From SG8-41 sp963699525 (GTDB taxonomy: Bacteria > Pseudomonadota > Gammaproteobacteria > Burkholderiales > SG8-41): a stretch of 64,000 nt of DNA. Below, in pieces: positions 15,467 to 25,225 of the stretch; positions within the stretch are counted from its first letter, which is position 1, and each line of letters starts with the position of its first letter. The translations under genes were made by a program, and so were the position numbers. The stretch is taken from assembly GCA_963699525.1 (NCBI GenBank), contig CAVOUI010000013.1, positions 1-64,000 of the forward strand. The letters run 5' to 3'. Under the pieces are notes generated by a model. It was not told the DNA's origin. It did no database searches and was given only the letters and a program-made list of their open reading frames with translations.

Positions 15467-16393
15467 TCAGCGGACCTTGAACACCAGCTTGCCGCGGAAG
15501 TGGCGGCCTTCGCTCACCCGGTGGGCCGCGACGGCGTCCGAAAGCTTGTAGGTCTTGATCTCGGGAACGCGGACGTCGCCGCCAGCGACCAGCGCGGAGA
15601 TGCGATCTAGATGGGCGCGGTCGCGCCCGACCTTGGGACGCAGCGACGTGACGTCCGCGCGGGGCGAAGCCGGCGCGGTTGGCCCCGAGCCGATGAATGC
15701 CGCGCGGCCGCCCGGGCGCAGCACGGCGAACGAGCGCATGGCGACGTCGCCGCCGACGGTGTCGAACACCGCGTCGCAGCCGGACACCACCTTGGTGAAG
15801 TCCTGGGCGTTGTAGTCGATGACCTGGTCGGCGCCGAGCTTGCGCACGTAGTCGAGATTCGCGGCGCTGGCGGTCGAGATCACGCGCGCGCCGATGTGCT
15901 TGGCGAGCCTGGATCGCGAAGCTCGCCACGCCGCCCGCGCCGCCCTGGATCAGGATCGTCTCGCCGGACTTGAGCTTCAGGGTGTCCTCGATCGAGACCA
16001 GGGCGGTGAGACCGGTCAGCGCCAGCGCGGCCGCCTCGACGTGAGAGAGGCTGATGAGCTTCTTCGCCACGATGGCCGACCGGATCGCGAGCTTCTCGGC
16101 ATAGCAGCCGTCCGCGACTTGCTCCACCACCCCGAACACCGGGTCGCCGACCTTGAAGTCCTTCACGCCGTCGCCGAGTGCGGAGACGACGCCCGAGAAA
16201 TCCCGCCCCGGAACGTACGGAAACTTGGTGATCGGCGCATAGCTGCCGGCGCGCACCTTCCAGTCGGCCCCGTTGACGCTCGCCGCGTGCACGTCGACGA
16301 GCACCTGTCCGGGACCGGCGACCGGATCCGGCAACGTCGCCGTACTGCATGTACCTCGGGTCCGCCGTTCTTCATGAAAAAGGCTGCCTTCAT
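15467..16393 (-). pseudogene. quinone oxidoreductase-like zinc-type alcohol dehydrogenase, frameshifted
   Basis: Medium-chain dehydrogenase/reductase of the NADPH:quinone oxidoreductase type. The reading frame changes near the N-terminus (about 16330-16350, twice) and near 15900. The pieces, in order, are MKAAFFMKNGGPEV, MQYGDVA, the long block from GPGQVLVDVHAASVNGADWK to ILIQGGAGGVASFAIQ (nucleotide-binding GGAGGV), and ISTASAANLDYVRKLGADQ to RGKLVFKVR. All expected domains are present, so simple indels, possibly sequencing errors, explain the damage. It is divergent from the aldo/keto reductase gene at 16436. Confidence 0.85.
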
Positions 16394-16435
16394 CTTTTTT
16401 CCTCTTGGGTTTGTCGTGAAGGTATCCTAGCACGC

Positions 16436-17416
16436 ATGAAGCACCGCACATTCGGCCGCACCGGCATCCAGGTCTCGGAGGTCATTTTCGGCGGCGGCGC
16501 GGTCGGCGGCATCCTCGTGCACAAGGATGAGGCGACGAAGCGGGAAGCGATCCGCCGGGCGCTCGCCGGGGGCATCAACTGGTTCGACACGGCCGCGCAG
16601 TACGGCAACGGCAAATCGGAAGAAGCGCTCGGCCGGCTGCTGCCCGAATCCGGCGCGACACCCTATCTCTCGACCAAGTTCAATCTCGACGTGGAGAATT
16701 TGAAGGACATCCCGGCGCAAATCGAGGAGCGCTTCAGGGCGAGCCTCTCCCGGTTGAAGCGCTCATCGGTGGATCTGCTGCAGCTTCACAACCGGATCGG
16801 GTCCAAGCCGGGCGGGCGCGTGATGACGGTCGAGCAGGTCCTCGGCAGGAACGGCGTCGCCGACGGGCTCGACCGGCTGCGCGCGAAGGGGCTGATCCGC
16901 CACATGGGCATCACCGCGCTCGGCGAGGCCGCACCCGTCTGCGAAGTGATCCGGAGTGGGCGGTTCGATTCCGCGCAGGTCTATTACAACCTGTTGAATC
17001 CCAGCGCGGCCCGAAGCATGCCGGGAGCGTGGACCGGGCAGAACTTCGGCGGCGTCATCGAGGCCTGCCGCGCCCACAAGGTCGCGGTGATGGCGATCCG
17101 CATCTTCGCCGCCAGTGTCATTGCCACGGACGAGCGCACGGGACGCGAGAGCGTACTCACTTCGGACACGAGCATCGCCGAGGACGAGCGGAAGAGCAGG
17201 GCGGTATTCGACGCGATCGGCACCGGACACGGAACGCGCGCGCAGGTCGCGCTCCGCTTCGTGCTGTCCAACCCGCATGTATCGGCCGCCGTGATCGGCA
17301 GCGCGGAGCTCCACCACATCGACGAGGCATTGGAGGCGGCCGCGATGGGGCCGCTTCCCCCGCAGGTCCTTGCCCGCCTCGATGCGCTATATCAGAACGA
17401 TTTCGGCCGGGTCTAG
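16436..17416 (+). CDS. aldo/keto reductase
   Basis: A 326-residue cytoplasmic NAD(P)H-dependent aldo/keto reductase. The start at 16436 gives MKHRTFGRTGIQVSEV. The catalytic pattern is visible: Asp and Tyr in NWFDTAAQYGNGKSE, Lys in STKFN, and the LLQLHNRIG block. The C-terminal AAVIGSAELHHIDEAL segment binds the nucleotide. It has no signal peptide, unlike the two Tat-type aldo/keto reductases at 39580 and 47052. It is divergent from the broken oxidoreductase. Confidence 0.92.
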   Translation: MKHRTFGRTGIQVSEVIFGGGAVGGILVHKDEATKREAIRRALAGGINWFDTAAQYGNGKSEEALGRLLPESGATPYLSTKFNLDVENLKDIPAQIEERFRASLSRLKRSSVDLLQLHNRIGSKPGGRVMTVEQVLGRNGVADGLDRLRAKGLIRHMGITALGEAAPVCEVIRSGRFDSAQVYYNLLNPSAARSMPGAWTGQNFGGVIEACRAHKVAVMAIRIFAASVIATDERTGRESVLTSDTSIAEDERKSRAVFDAIGTGHGTRAQVALRFVLSNPHVSAAVIGSAELHHIDEALEAAAMGPLPPQVLARLDALYQNDFGRV

Positions 17417-17419
17417 TTC

Positions 17420-17895
17420 GCGACAACGTGCGGTCACCTGGCAGGAGAAGGACGAAGCTCCGGCACAACGCCAACCGCGTGCTCGACGCAACCTCGACCA
17501 GTGGCCGTTCCCGGACCGCGATAGCCTTTCGATCGACTTCGTGGAGTCGCTGCCGCTCGACGTGCCGTTGGTGCTGTCCTCGAGCGCTACACGACGATGC
17601 AGACCTCGCGCGGCTGCCCCTGGCCGTGCGTTTTCTGCGACATCCCGATCTTCAACGAGGGCAAGTGGCGGTCGCGCAGTCCCGAGCACGTCGTCGCCGA
17701 GTTCAAGCAGCTCAGCGAGACGGCTACGGCGCGGTGTACTTCGTCGACGATCACTTCCTGCTTCAGCCGAAACGCATCCAGGCGATCTGCAAGGGCATCA
17801 ACGACAACGGTATCGATATCCAGTGGGGCTGCGAGGGCCGGTTGATTCACCTGCATGGAGCTCTTCGGCGATGGCGAAGGGTCAGGACACGCCCA
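17420..17895 (+). pseudogene. radical SAM protein fragment, frameshifted
   Basis: Remnant of a B12-binding-domain-type radical SAM protein. Three frames carry consecutive homologous blocks: LDQWPFPDRDSLSIDF, then ERYTTMQTSRGCPWPCVFCD with the [4Fe-4S] ligands CxxxCxxC intact, then GYGAVYFVDDHFLLQPKR to DIQWGCEGR. Both the upstream B12-binding domain and the rest of the radical SAM barrel are missing, so this is truncated as well as frameshifted. It lies between the aldo/keto reductase and DUF1993 genes and cannot make a working enzyme. Confidence 0.82.
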
Positions 17896-18388
17896 TGAAG
17901 TCGCGCTTGCCGACCTCTACGCCGTTGTGCCTCAGGATGTCGTAGGCCGTGGTGGCGTGGAAGTAGAAATTGGGCATTGACCGGTTGAGCAGCAGCTCCT
18001 GCCCCTTCAAGTGCAGCTCGCGGTCGCGCATCTTCACGGTGACGGGCTTCTCCTCGGTGCCGTCGATCTGGCTGGCCTTGACCGTGTTGAGAAACGCGAT
18101 CGTCTTCTCGATGCGCGCGACCAGCTCGGCGAGGCTCTTTTCGGTGTCCTCGTATTTCGGCGCTTCCACTCCAGAGAGGAGGGCCGTGCAGTTCTTCGCG
18201 TGATCGCACATCGCCTGCACCTGGCGCGCGAAGCTGAACATATCGGGGTAGAAGCGATAGTGGATCAGCGTCGCCTCGTCGTACTTCTTCTCGGCGTAAT
18301 ACGCCTGCGCCTTTTTCAGGCATGCGGCGAGCCCGTTCAGGTGCTTGATGAAGACGGGCACGGAAATCGGGTACATCGAAACAGTCAC
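17882..18388 (-). CDS. DUF1993 family protein
   Basis: A 168-residue helical cytoplasmic protein of the DUF1993 family, a DinB-like four-helix bundle. It starts MTVSMYPISVPVFIKHL and carries the block DMFSFARQVQAMCDHAKN and a C-terminal NFYFHATTAYDILRHNGVEVGK. The DinB-like histidines are partly present, but function is unknown. A GAGAACG purine-rich site precedes the start. The 3' end overlaps the radical SAM fragment by a few bases in convergent orientation. Confidence 0.9.
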   Translation of the reverse strand: MTVSMYPISVPVFIKHLNGLAACLKKAQAYYAEKKYDEATLIHYRFYPDMFSFARQVQAMCDHAKNCTALLSGVEAPKYEDTEKSLAELVARIEKTIAFLNTVKASQIDGTEEKPVTVKMRDRELHLKGQELLLNRSMPNFYFHATTAYDILRHNGVEVGKRDFMGVS

Positions 18389-18434
18389 GGTTCGTTCTCC
18401 TTGGGATTGGATGGACCGGCTATTCTAGCCGGAT

Positions 18435-19639
18435 CTAACGGCACTCGCTGTCGTGTTCCAGGCGCCAGGGGTTGGAGAAGGTGCTCAGCGATTCCAGGAA
18501 GACGACCAGGTCGGTCTGCTCGCGCTGGGTGAGGTTCAGGGGCTGGGCGGGCCGCCCGTCTTTTGCGTGCAGGCGCACGGGATCGAGTCCCGCGTAATGC
18601 CGCACGACCTCGGCGAGCGTGTCCACGTTGCCGTCGCGGCCGTAGGGCGAGGTCAATATCAGGTTGCGCAGCGAGGGCACCTTGAGCTCGCCGGTATTCG
18701 CCTTCTCGAGGGAAGCCAGGCGCGTGCGCGCAGCGCTGGCGCCCGTCGTGTCGTCATTGTAGGGACCCAGCAGATTGAACCGGCTTTCCAGCAGCTGCCG
18801 GAGCCCCGCCGGGCGGCCGGGATCGGGATATCTGCGCGACACCGGGCGCGACAGGCCGGTCTGGAAAAACTCCCCGTTGGTGAAATTCGGGCCGGCATGG
18901 CAAAGCGTGCAGCCGCCCCTGCCGATGAAGATCTTGAGCCCGCGCTGCGCGGACTCGGAGTAACTCCACGAGGACGGCGGTTCCGCCCGCGCCAGGGCAA
19001 TACGGAACCAGTCGAAGGGCGTCATTCCGCTCATCAGCGTTTCCTGGAATGCGGCCAGCGCCTTGCCGGCATTCACGAGCACCTCTTCGTCATCGGTGGG
19101 TGAAGGCGGGGCGCCGAATACTTTCCGGTAGCGGCAGGAGAGCTGGTCGTCACTGCGCACCAGCCGGGCCACATGACGCGGCGACGCCGCCAGCTCGCGC
19201 TCGTCCACGATCGGGCGCAGGCTCTGCATCCACAGGGAGTCGGCGGCACCGTCCCAGCCGTACCAGCGCGCGCCATGCAGGTTCATCAGCGTCGGCGTGT
19301 TGCGATCCATCTCGGCCACGCCGGTGCTGCGCCGGAGGTTGTCCGTCCAGTTGCGATCCGGGACGTGGCAGGTCGCGCAGGACACCGTTCCCGAGCTCGA
19401 AAGGCGCTGGTCGAAGAACAGACGCGTCCCGAACTCGATCGCATCGGGCTTTCCCGAAACGCGATTGGTCGGGTCGTGGGGCGCAGCGGCCCCCCACGGT
19501 CCGTGGGACAGGATGAGCTCGATCTCGCTCGTCCGTGAAGAAGGGCGCTGGCGAGATCGTCCGCCCGGACTCCCGAGGACAGCGCCGCGAAGGCCATGCC
19601 GACTGCGGCGAGCGCGATGCGGGAACGGAAGCGTTTCAC
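18435..19639 (-). CDS. di-haem cytochrome c peroxidase (MauG/CcpA-like), frameshifted
   Basis: Periplasmic di-haem peroxidase family. Two haem-c motifs are present: SCATCH near the N-terminus and CTLCH in the second domain. A GTG at 19639 starts a signal peptide (KRFRSRIALAAVGMAFAALS, ending VRADD). Between about 19525 and 19545 the frame changes twice; reading across restores FFTDE and ELILSHGPWGAAAPHDP, typical of the family. If real, the breaks abolish expression; if sequencing errors, the protein is about 400 aa. It reduces peroxide or oxidises a partner using c-type haem. Confidence 0.85.
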
Positions 19640-19790
19640 CACGCGATTATAGTATGGACCGGACGGCCGGGCGCCCCGGCTGTTCCAATCGCGCGCAAAC
19701 GGCACTAGAATGCTCCACCACGCCGCGCATCACATAACTAGAACTTGCCTCCGAGGGCGACGGCGCGATTTTCTCAAATAGGAGGGGTCC

Positions 19791-20258
19791 ATGTCCCAGA
19801 TGGTTACCACGACGCTGACCGTCAACGGCCAGCGTCATTCCGTCACCGCGCTCCCCGATACGCCGCTCCTGTGGGTGCTGCGCGAGCAATTGAAGCTCAC
19901 CGGCACCAAGTACGGGTGCGGCGTGGGCCAGTGCGGCGCGTGCACCGTGCACATCGACGGCAAGCCCAACTACGCGTGCCTGAATCCGATCAAGGACCTC
20001 GCGGGGCGCAGCGTCACCACCATCGAGGGCCTGTCCCGCGATTCGAGCCACCCGCTGCAGAAGGCCTGGCTCGCGGAGCAGGTGCCGCAGTGCGGCTACT
20101 GCCAGTCCGGGCAGATCATGCGGGCCGCGGCGCTGCTCGAGGAGAATCCCCGGCCGACGCGCCAGGAAATCGTCGAATACATGAGCGCCAACATCTGCCG
20201 CTGCGGGACGTACGTGCGAATCGTGCGCGCCATCGAACGCGCGGCGAAGGAGGGCTAA
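19791..20258 (+). CDS. iorA: (2Fe-2S) subunit of isoquinoline-oxidoreductase-type molybdenum hydroxylase
   Basis: A 155-residue iron-sulfur subunit with both [2Fe-2S] sites: the plant-type CGVGQCGACTVHIDG block followed by a further Cys, and the C-terminal CGYCQSGQIM with CRCGTYVRIVRAIE. An AGGAGG site precedes the ATG. The large molybdopterin subunit gene follows after 12 bp, so the pair forms an IorAB-like dehydrogenase. Electrons would go to a cytochrome; the nearby di-haem cytochrome gene is on the other strand. The substrate (N-heterocycle or aldehyde) is not deducible. The symbol is by homology class. Confidence 0.92.
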   Translation: MSQMVTTTLTVNGQRHSVTALPDTPLLWVLREQLKLTGTKYGCGVGQCGACTVHIDGKPNYACLNPIKDLAGRSVTTIEGLSRDSSHPLQKAWLAEQVPQCGYCQSGQIMRAAALLEENPRPTRQEIVEYMSANICRCGTYVRIVRAIERAAKEG

Positions 20259-20270
20259 CCATGAGAACGG

Positions 20271-22532
20271 ATGAAGGATGAAGGCGGAAGGATGAAGGAT
20301 GACCTGCGCGTTCCAGTGATCGAGGGTCGGCGGCGGTTCATGGCAGGGGCGGCCGGGTTCACGTTCGGCGTCGTCGCGGGTCTGCCGGAGCTGCTCGCTT
20401 CGGGAAGCGCGCAGGCGCAGGCGGCGAAACCGGTCACGGTCAACCCGTATGTGACGCTCTACACCGACGGCACGGTCGCCATTCAGTCGCCGGCGGCCGA
20501 GATGGGGCAGGGGTCGCTCACGTCGCTCCCGCGGATCGTCGCGGACGAGATGGACGCGGACTGGTCGAAAGTGAAAATCGTGCCGGCTTATCCGAGCGGC
20601 AAGATCTACGGCAATCCCTTGTTCGGCGGCGAGCAGTACACCGCCGGCAGCGCGACGGTCACGGGCTACTTCAACAGCCTGCGGCAGTTCGGCGCGCAGG
20701 TGCGCTACGTGCTGGTCGAGAACGCCGCGCGCCACTGGGAAGTTCCGATCACCGAGCTGTCCACGCAGCCGGGCGTGGTCCTCCATCAGAAGACCGGCCG
20801 GCGGCTTACCTATGGCGAGATTGCGGCGTTTGCGAAGGTACCGGCGAAGGCGCCCGAGATCGAGGTCGAGCCGGTGTCGAAGGCGCAGTTCCGCCTGATC
20901 GGCAAGGACATCGGGCGGATCGACGTGCCGGGGAAAGTGAACGGCACCGCGCAGTACAGCATCGATGTCCAGGTGCCGGGCATGATCTACGGCGCGATCC
21001 TGCGCGAGCCGGTGGAAGGCGCGGCACCCGAGAAGATCGACGACGCGGACGCGCGCGCGATCGAGGGCGTCATCCGGATCGTCCCGCTGAAATACGGCGT
21101 GGGGGTGCTCGCCGAGACGCCGTGGGCCGCGTTCAAGGCCAAGAACGCGCTCAAGGTGACGTGGAGCCGTAGTGCGAAGGGCTGGGGCTTCTCCAACGAG
21201 AAGGGCTACGCGCAGTTCGCGGCGGTCGCCAAGGACCCCTCGAGCAAGGGAATAGCGTGGGAGAACAAGGGCGACCTCGCCGCGGGAATGGCGAAGGCGG
21301 CGACGGTCGTCGAGGGCGAGTACCGCGCCGACTACTGCTACCACGCGCAGATGGAGCCGCTCAATTCCGTTGCCTCCGTTTCTCCCGCGGGCGATTCAGT
21401 GGAGGTCTGGGTCGGCACCCAGAGCCAGACCATCACGGTCGTCGCGGTGGCGAAGGCGCTCGGCATACCGGTGGAGAAGGTGAAGTTCAACGGGCTGCTT
21501 CTCGGCGGCGGCTTCGGCCGGCGCGGCAACCGGGACGTCGAGTTCATCGTGGATTCCGTGCTGATGTCGAAGGCGGCGGGGCGGCCGGTGAAAGTCATGT
21601 GGACGCGGGAGGACGACGTGCACAACGGGCGCTTCCGCCCGCTCTACGTGAACCGCGTCCGCGCGGGACTCGACGCATCGGGCAAGATCGTCGCCTGGCA
21701 CCATCGCGTCGTTTCCGACGAAGTGCTTGCATTCATGGACCCGGTGCGCTTCAAGATGACCAAGGGCCGCGACAACATCGCGATGCGCGGAACGGAGCTG
21801 CCGACCTACGCGATTCCGGACCGATTGACGGAGGGCCTGCAGCAGGCGACCGGCATGCGCACGAACCCGCTGCGGGCGATCGGCGTGGGCCAGAACAGCT
21901 TCGCGAACGAGGTTTTCATCGACGAGTTGGCCGCGAAGCAGGGCATGGATCCGGTCGCGTTCCGGCTGCGCCAGCTCGACACGACGCCGCTCGCGCAGCG
22001 CGCCCGCCACGTGATCGAGGAAGCCGCGAAGATGGCCGACTGGTCGCGGAAGCGCCCGGGGCGGGGGCTCGGTATCGCCTATCTCGACTACTCCGGCTCG
22101 CAGCTCGCCGGCATCGCCGAGGTCTCGGTTGACCGGCAGACCGGCGCGATCAAGGTCCACGATTTCTGGTGCACGATCGACGTCGGCGTGCCGGTGCACC
22201 CCGACAACGTCGTGGCGCAGACCGAGAGCTCGATCGTCTACGGCCTCGGGCTCGCGCTGACCGAGCGCATCACCATCGCGGACGGCGCCGTGCAGCAGGC
22301 GAACTTCTACGACTACCACGTGCCGCGGATGAGGGACCTGCCGGAGCTTCACATCAAGCTCATCCCGACGCGCAATCACCCGACGGGGGCCGGGCAGATG
22401 GCGACGCCGCTGGTGGCGTCGGCGATCTCCAACGCGGTGTTCCAGCTGACCGGCGCGCGCTTGCGCCAGCAGCCGATGCTGTCGGAGCGCGTGAAAGTCG
22501 CGCTCGCCGAAGTGCCGGGACGGGTTGCCTAG
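20271..22532 (+). CDS. iorB: molybdopterin-binding subunit of isoquinoline-oxidoreductase-type hydroxylase
   Basis: Large subunit of a xanthine-dehydrogenase-superfamily hydroxylase, 753 aa from 20271, or 746 aa from the in-frame ATG at 20292. RRRFMAGAAGF near residue 20 is a Tat signal, so the folded holoenzyme is exported. Molybdopterin-contact blocks are visible: AEMGQGSLTSLPRI, LLGGGFGRRGNRD and GAGQMATPLVASAI. The start region is a low-complexity run of GGATGAAGG units, which makes start choice uncertain. It is cotranscribed with the [2Fe-2S] subunit gene. Confidence 0.92.
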   Translation: MKDEGGRMKDDLRVPVIEGRRRFMAGAAGFTFGVVAGLPELLASGSAQAQAAKPVTVNPYVTLYTDGTVAIQSPAAEMGQGSLTSLPRIVADEMDADWSKVKIVPAYPSGKIYGNPLFGGEQYTAGSATVTGYFNSLRQFGAQVRYVLVENAARHWEVPITELSTQPGVVLHQKTGRRLTYGEIAAFAKVPAKAPEIEVEPVSKAQFRLIGKDIGRIDVPGKVNGTAQYSIDVQVPGMIYGAILREPVEGAAPEKIDDADARAIEGVIRIVPLKYGVGVLAETPWAAFKAKNALKVTWSRSAKGWGFSNEKGYAQFAAVAKDPSSKGIAWENKGDLAAGMAKAATVVEGEYRADYCYHAQMEPLNSVASVSPAGDSVEVWVGTQSQTITVVAVAKALGIPVEKVKFNGLLLGGGFGRRGNRDVEFIVDSVLMSKAAGRPVKVMWTREDDVHNGRFRPLYVNRVRAGLDASGKIVAWHHRVVSDEVLAFMDPVRFKMTKGRDNIAMRGTELPTYAIPDRLTEGLQQATGMRTNPLRAIGVGQNSFANEVFIDELAAKQGMDPVAFRLRQLDTTPLAQRARHVIEEAAKMADWSRKRPGRGLGIAYLDYSGSQLAGIAEVSVDRQTGAIKVHDFWCTIDVGVPVHPDNVVAQTESSIVYGLGLALTERITIADGAVQQANFYDYHVPRMRDLPELHIKLIPTRNHPTGAGQMATPLVASAISNAVFQLTGARLRQQPMLSERVKVALAEVPGRVA

Positions 22533-22539
22533 GCGGACG

Positions 22540-23187
22540 TTACTTTTTCGCGATAGGCTTGGCCTCGCGGATCAGCAGCCCCGTGGTGGACACCCGCAGC
22601 TCGAGCTCGGCGGCGCGCGTCACCGGGACGAAGGTCGCCGAGCCGTACTCGGCGTCGAGGATCGGCCCGAGGAACGTGTAGCGTCGGCCCACCGCGTACA
22701 GGTCCACCGGCTTCTCGCGTCCGAGCGCGTGCACGGTGCGCTTCGCGTCACGCTCGTCCTTGATCGCGTGGTAGCGCCCCGCGACGCGGTCGATCTCGTA
22801 GGCCGTGTGGAGCCCGATCATGTTGGCGTAGGGATGCCATTTCAGGATGTGCGCGTCTACGTAGATTTCGTCCCCGGCGAGCTCGTAGGTCGCCTCGCGG
22901 CCATCGGGGAAGCGGAACGTCGCCATGAAGCGCTGCGGCCCGACGGGCTTCACGTCGATGCGCGCCGCCACCTCCTCGCGCGTCAACGCGCGATAGCCCA
23001 TCATTCCGACCGAGATCGTTCCCGCCAGCGTGCCGAGCGCGAGCAGGAACAGGCCCGCGAGCATGCGGTAGCCGGACTGCGGCAGCCTCAGCCTGATGAA
23101 GGAGTAGATCGCCGCGATGACGACGAAGATGCCGAGGGCCCCGAACAGAACGGCGAGCGGGAAGAGAGGAGCGTCAGTCAGTCCCAT
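22540..23187 (-). CDS. two-TM membrane protein, hypothetical
   Basis: A 215-residue inner-membrane protein. Two N-terminal helices (PLAVLFGALGIFVVIAAIYSFI and LAGLFLLALGTLAGTISVGMMG) are followed by a periplasmic or cytosolic beta-rich domain of about 130 residues, with ATFRFPDGREATYELAGDEIYVDA. Similar proteins are often loosely annotated as multidrug-transporter-related, without evidence. It is convergent with the iorB-like gene (7 bp apart). Confidence 0.82.
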   Translation of the reverse strand: MGLTDAPLFPLAVLFGALGIFVVIAAIYSFIRLRLPQSGYRMLAGLFLLALGTLAGTISVGMMGYRALTREEVAARIDVKPVGPQRFMATFRFPDGREATYELAGDEIYVDAHILKWHPYANMIGLHTAYEIDRVAGRYHAIKDERDAKRTVHALGREKPVDLYAVGRRYTFLGPILDAEYGSATFVPVTRAAELELRVSTTGLLIREAKPIAKK

Positions 23188-23236
23188 GGAGATGGTGCCT
23201 CGCCACCAAGATACGCTGAACGTCGTCCCCCCATCC

Positions 23237-23335
23237 TAACCGATCCGGCCCATCCCGCTGCATCGGTCTGGGCGCTCGGCGGCTCGGTGGCATGCACCTC
23301 GAATTCCCGCCTCGCCCTCCGCATCGCGGGGAAGG
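23237..23335. repeat. GC-rich intergenic palindromic repeat, long copy (inverse)
   Basis: Reverse-oriented counterpart of 2086-2190. Shared blocks include CCCGCTGCATCGG, GCGCTCGGCGGCTCGG and CCCGCCTCGCCC, with the same order and spacing after inversion. The copy lacks the terminal AGGGTGGGGGTGA tail. It occupies the gap between a membrane-protein gene and a GNAT gene. Confidence 0.7.
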
Positions 23336-23360
23336 AAACGAGCGTGGGCGGCTGCGCCGA

Positions 23361-24086
23361 TCATCCGCGGCATTTCAGAACGGGCGCGGTGAGATCCGAC
23401 AGTCGCGCGCGCTGACGGCCTTCGCCGTCGAAGTTGCCCGGGTCGAGCCAGCGCTGGAACGCCCGCTCCAGCTCGGGCCACTCGCTGTCGATCGCGGCGT
23501 ACCACGCCGTGTCTCGGTTGCGTCCCTTGTAGACGACCGCCTGCCGGAAGACGCCCTCGAACGAAAATCCCAGCCGCTGGGCGGCGGCGCGCGAGGCGGC
23601 GTTGAGCGCGTCGCACTTCCACTCGTAGCGCCGGTAGCCGAGCTCGAAGGCGCGCTTCATCATGAGATACATCGCTTCCGTCGCGGCCGGCTTGCGCTGG
23701 AGCAGCGGTGAATAATTGAGGTTCCCGACCTCCACCACGCCGTTGGCGGTGTCGATCCGCATGTAGCTCGCGATGCCGACGGCCTTGCCGGTCGCCGCAT
23801 CGATGATGGCGTGGAACAACGGGTCCTCGCTCCGGCTGGCCGATGTCATCCACTGGCGGTAGGCGTCGAACGTGTCGAAGGGCCCGATCGAGAGGTAGGT
23901 AAAGTTGCGGCGGCTCGGGTCGAGCGCGTTGGCGCGGAAGAGCTCCTCTGCGTGGCGCGCCGGGTCGAGCGGCTCGACGCGGCAGTAGCGGCCCGCCATC
24001 GCCGTTCGCGGCGGGCGCGGCGGCGCTTTCCAGCCGGGCAGAGGAAAACCGACCGGCTGCCCGAGATCGTTGTGATGACCGCTCAT
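23361..24086 (-). CDS. GNAT-family N-acetyltransferase (RimJ/RimL-like)
   Basis: A 241-residue acetyltransferase of the RimJ/RimL-like group (Acetyltransf_3). Acetyl-CoA-binding features appear in the middle: GIASYMRIDTANGVVEVGNL, then the helix AATEAMYLMMKRAFELGYRR and AASRAAAQRLGFSFEGVFR. The N-terminal region is Pro-rich (LPGWKAPPRPPRTAM). The substrate is unknown. Its start is 24 bp from the end of the next minus-strand gene, so the two are probably cotranscribed. Confidence 0.92.
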   Translation of the reverse strand: MSGHHNDLGQPVGFPLPGWKAPPRPPRTAMAGRYCRVEPLDPARHAEELFRANALDPSRRNFTYLSIGPFDTFDAYRQWMTSASRSEDPLFHAIIDAATGKAVGIASYMRIDTANGVVEVGNLNYSPLLQRKPAATEAMYLMMKRAFELGYRRYEWKCDALNAASRAAAQRLGFSFEGVFRQAVVYKGRNRDTAWYAAIDSEWPELERAFQRWLDPGNFDGEGRQRARLSDLTAPVLKCRG

Positions 24087-24110
24087 CGGTGCCGGGAGCG
24101 ACGGGATCGA

Positions 24111-24845
24111 TCAGGGAGCGGGCGGCATCTCGAACCACGTCGCCCGCGCGCAGGCGCGAAGTTCCCCCGACTCGGAGAAGATGCCCGTGCCCGTGAAGTG
24201 GCGGCGCTCGTCGCGGGCAAGCTCCCACCCGAGGACGACGTAGCGCTCGCCGACGTTGATCGCACCGCGCACCGACGCCCCCATCTCCCCCAGCAGCACG
24301 GCGGTCTTTTCCGGGAACTCGAAGGAGAACGCCCCGGGGCAGTCGAGCGCGGACCAGATGAATTCCGTGCGCACGCGCCCTTTCGCGTCCCCGAGCGAGT
24401 CGTCGGGAATCCACGTGCAGGCGACGACTCCGTTGCGGAGCGGCCCGGGGAAGATGCGCAGGCCGTCGCCGGCGGCGCGCTGCGGGCCGCACACGAAGCA
24501 GGTCGGAAAGGGATGGGCACGGAATCCGCGGTACGATCGCGACGCCGCCTCCGCTTCCGCGAATTTGGGCGCCGTGGGGATGTCGAGCGACATCACGGCC
24601 GGCCGCGCCCGCGCGACGACGGTCGCGCCCTGGACCAGCTCCACGCTCGTTCCCGATTCCGTGACCGACATGTCGGCGTCGAGCGGCGGCGGGACTTCCA
24701 GGCGCACCAGCGACGACCCCGGCACGTAGCGCGCGAGCCGTCCGCAGACGTAGCCCCCGTTGCCCGAATCCGGCGGACCGCAGAAGCGCCGCTCGATCCG
24801 GACCGACCGGGGCAGGTTTCTCGATTCGATCGGCTTGTCGGGCAC
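24111..24845 (-). CDS. hotdog-fold thioesterase-like protein
   Basis: A 244-residue protein resembling double-hotdog acyl-CoA thioesterases. The N-terminal FCGPPDSGNGGYVCGRLARY is the usual substrate-entry loop of this group, and the second half has PTCFVCGPQRAAGDGLRI, a Cys-containing motif found in many such proteins. The acyl group is unknown. It lies between a small hypothetical gene and a GNAT gene in one tight minus-strand cluster. Confidence 0.8.
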   Translation of the reverse strand: MPDKPIESRNLPRSVRIERRFCGPPDSGNGGYVCGRLARYVPGSSLVRLEVPPPLDADMSVTESGTSVELVQGATVVARARPAVMSLDIPTAPKFAEAEAASRSYRGFRAHPFPTCFVCGPQRAAGDGLRIFPGPLRNGVVACTWIPDDSLGDAKGRVRTEFIWSALDCPGAFSFEFPEKTAVLLGEMGASVRGAINVGERYVVLGWELARDERRHFTGTGIFSESGELRACARATWFEMPPAP

Positions 24846-24848
24846 GGT

Positions 24849-25154
24849 TCAGTGCTTCTGCTGCTGTTGTTCCGCGGTAAGCGCGGCAATGACGCGCTGG
24901 CGCTTCACCTCGATCTCCTTGGCGAAGCCGGGATAGCGCTGCTCGACGAACCCGGTGGCGAGCCCGATCTTCAACAGCGCGACGGCCAGGCAGGCCGACA
25001 GGTCGTCGAGGTCGGGGCTCTTCCGGGCGAGCTGCATCGCCTCGCAGGTCTCGTCGCAGAGCTGCTGCATCGCCTCGGTGGTTTCCGCGTCGAAGAGGGA
25101 TTTCATGGGCTTCGGTATGACCCCGTGATAGTCGTCCGGAATCGCAATGACCAC
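24849..25154 (-). CDS. small hypothetical protein
   Basis: A 101-residue soluble helical protein, unrecognised. It starts MVIAIPDDYHGVIPKPMKSL and ends AALTAEQQQQKH. It has no signal peptide or TM segment. It is 3 bp upstream of the thioesterase-like gene and divergent from a short-chain dehydrogenase gene. It is probably the first gene of a three-gene transcript ending with the GNAT gene. Confidence 0.75.
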   Translation of the reverse strand: MVIAIPDDYHGVIPKPMKSLFDAETTEAMQQLCDETCEAMQLARKSPDLDDLSACLAVALLKIGLATGFVEQRYPGFAKEIEVKRQRVIAALTAEQQQQKH

Positions 25155-25225
25155 CGGCGAAGTGTATCAAACCGGCGGGGCCCGAATGTGGCAGAATGCC
25201 GTCCGGTTTGAAGAGAGGAGACTCC

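Noticed and set aside
19647..21344. 565-residue minus-strand ORF
   Set aside because: Shadow of the IorAB-type genes; Arg/His-rich composition without any recognisable domain.
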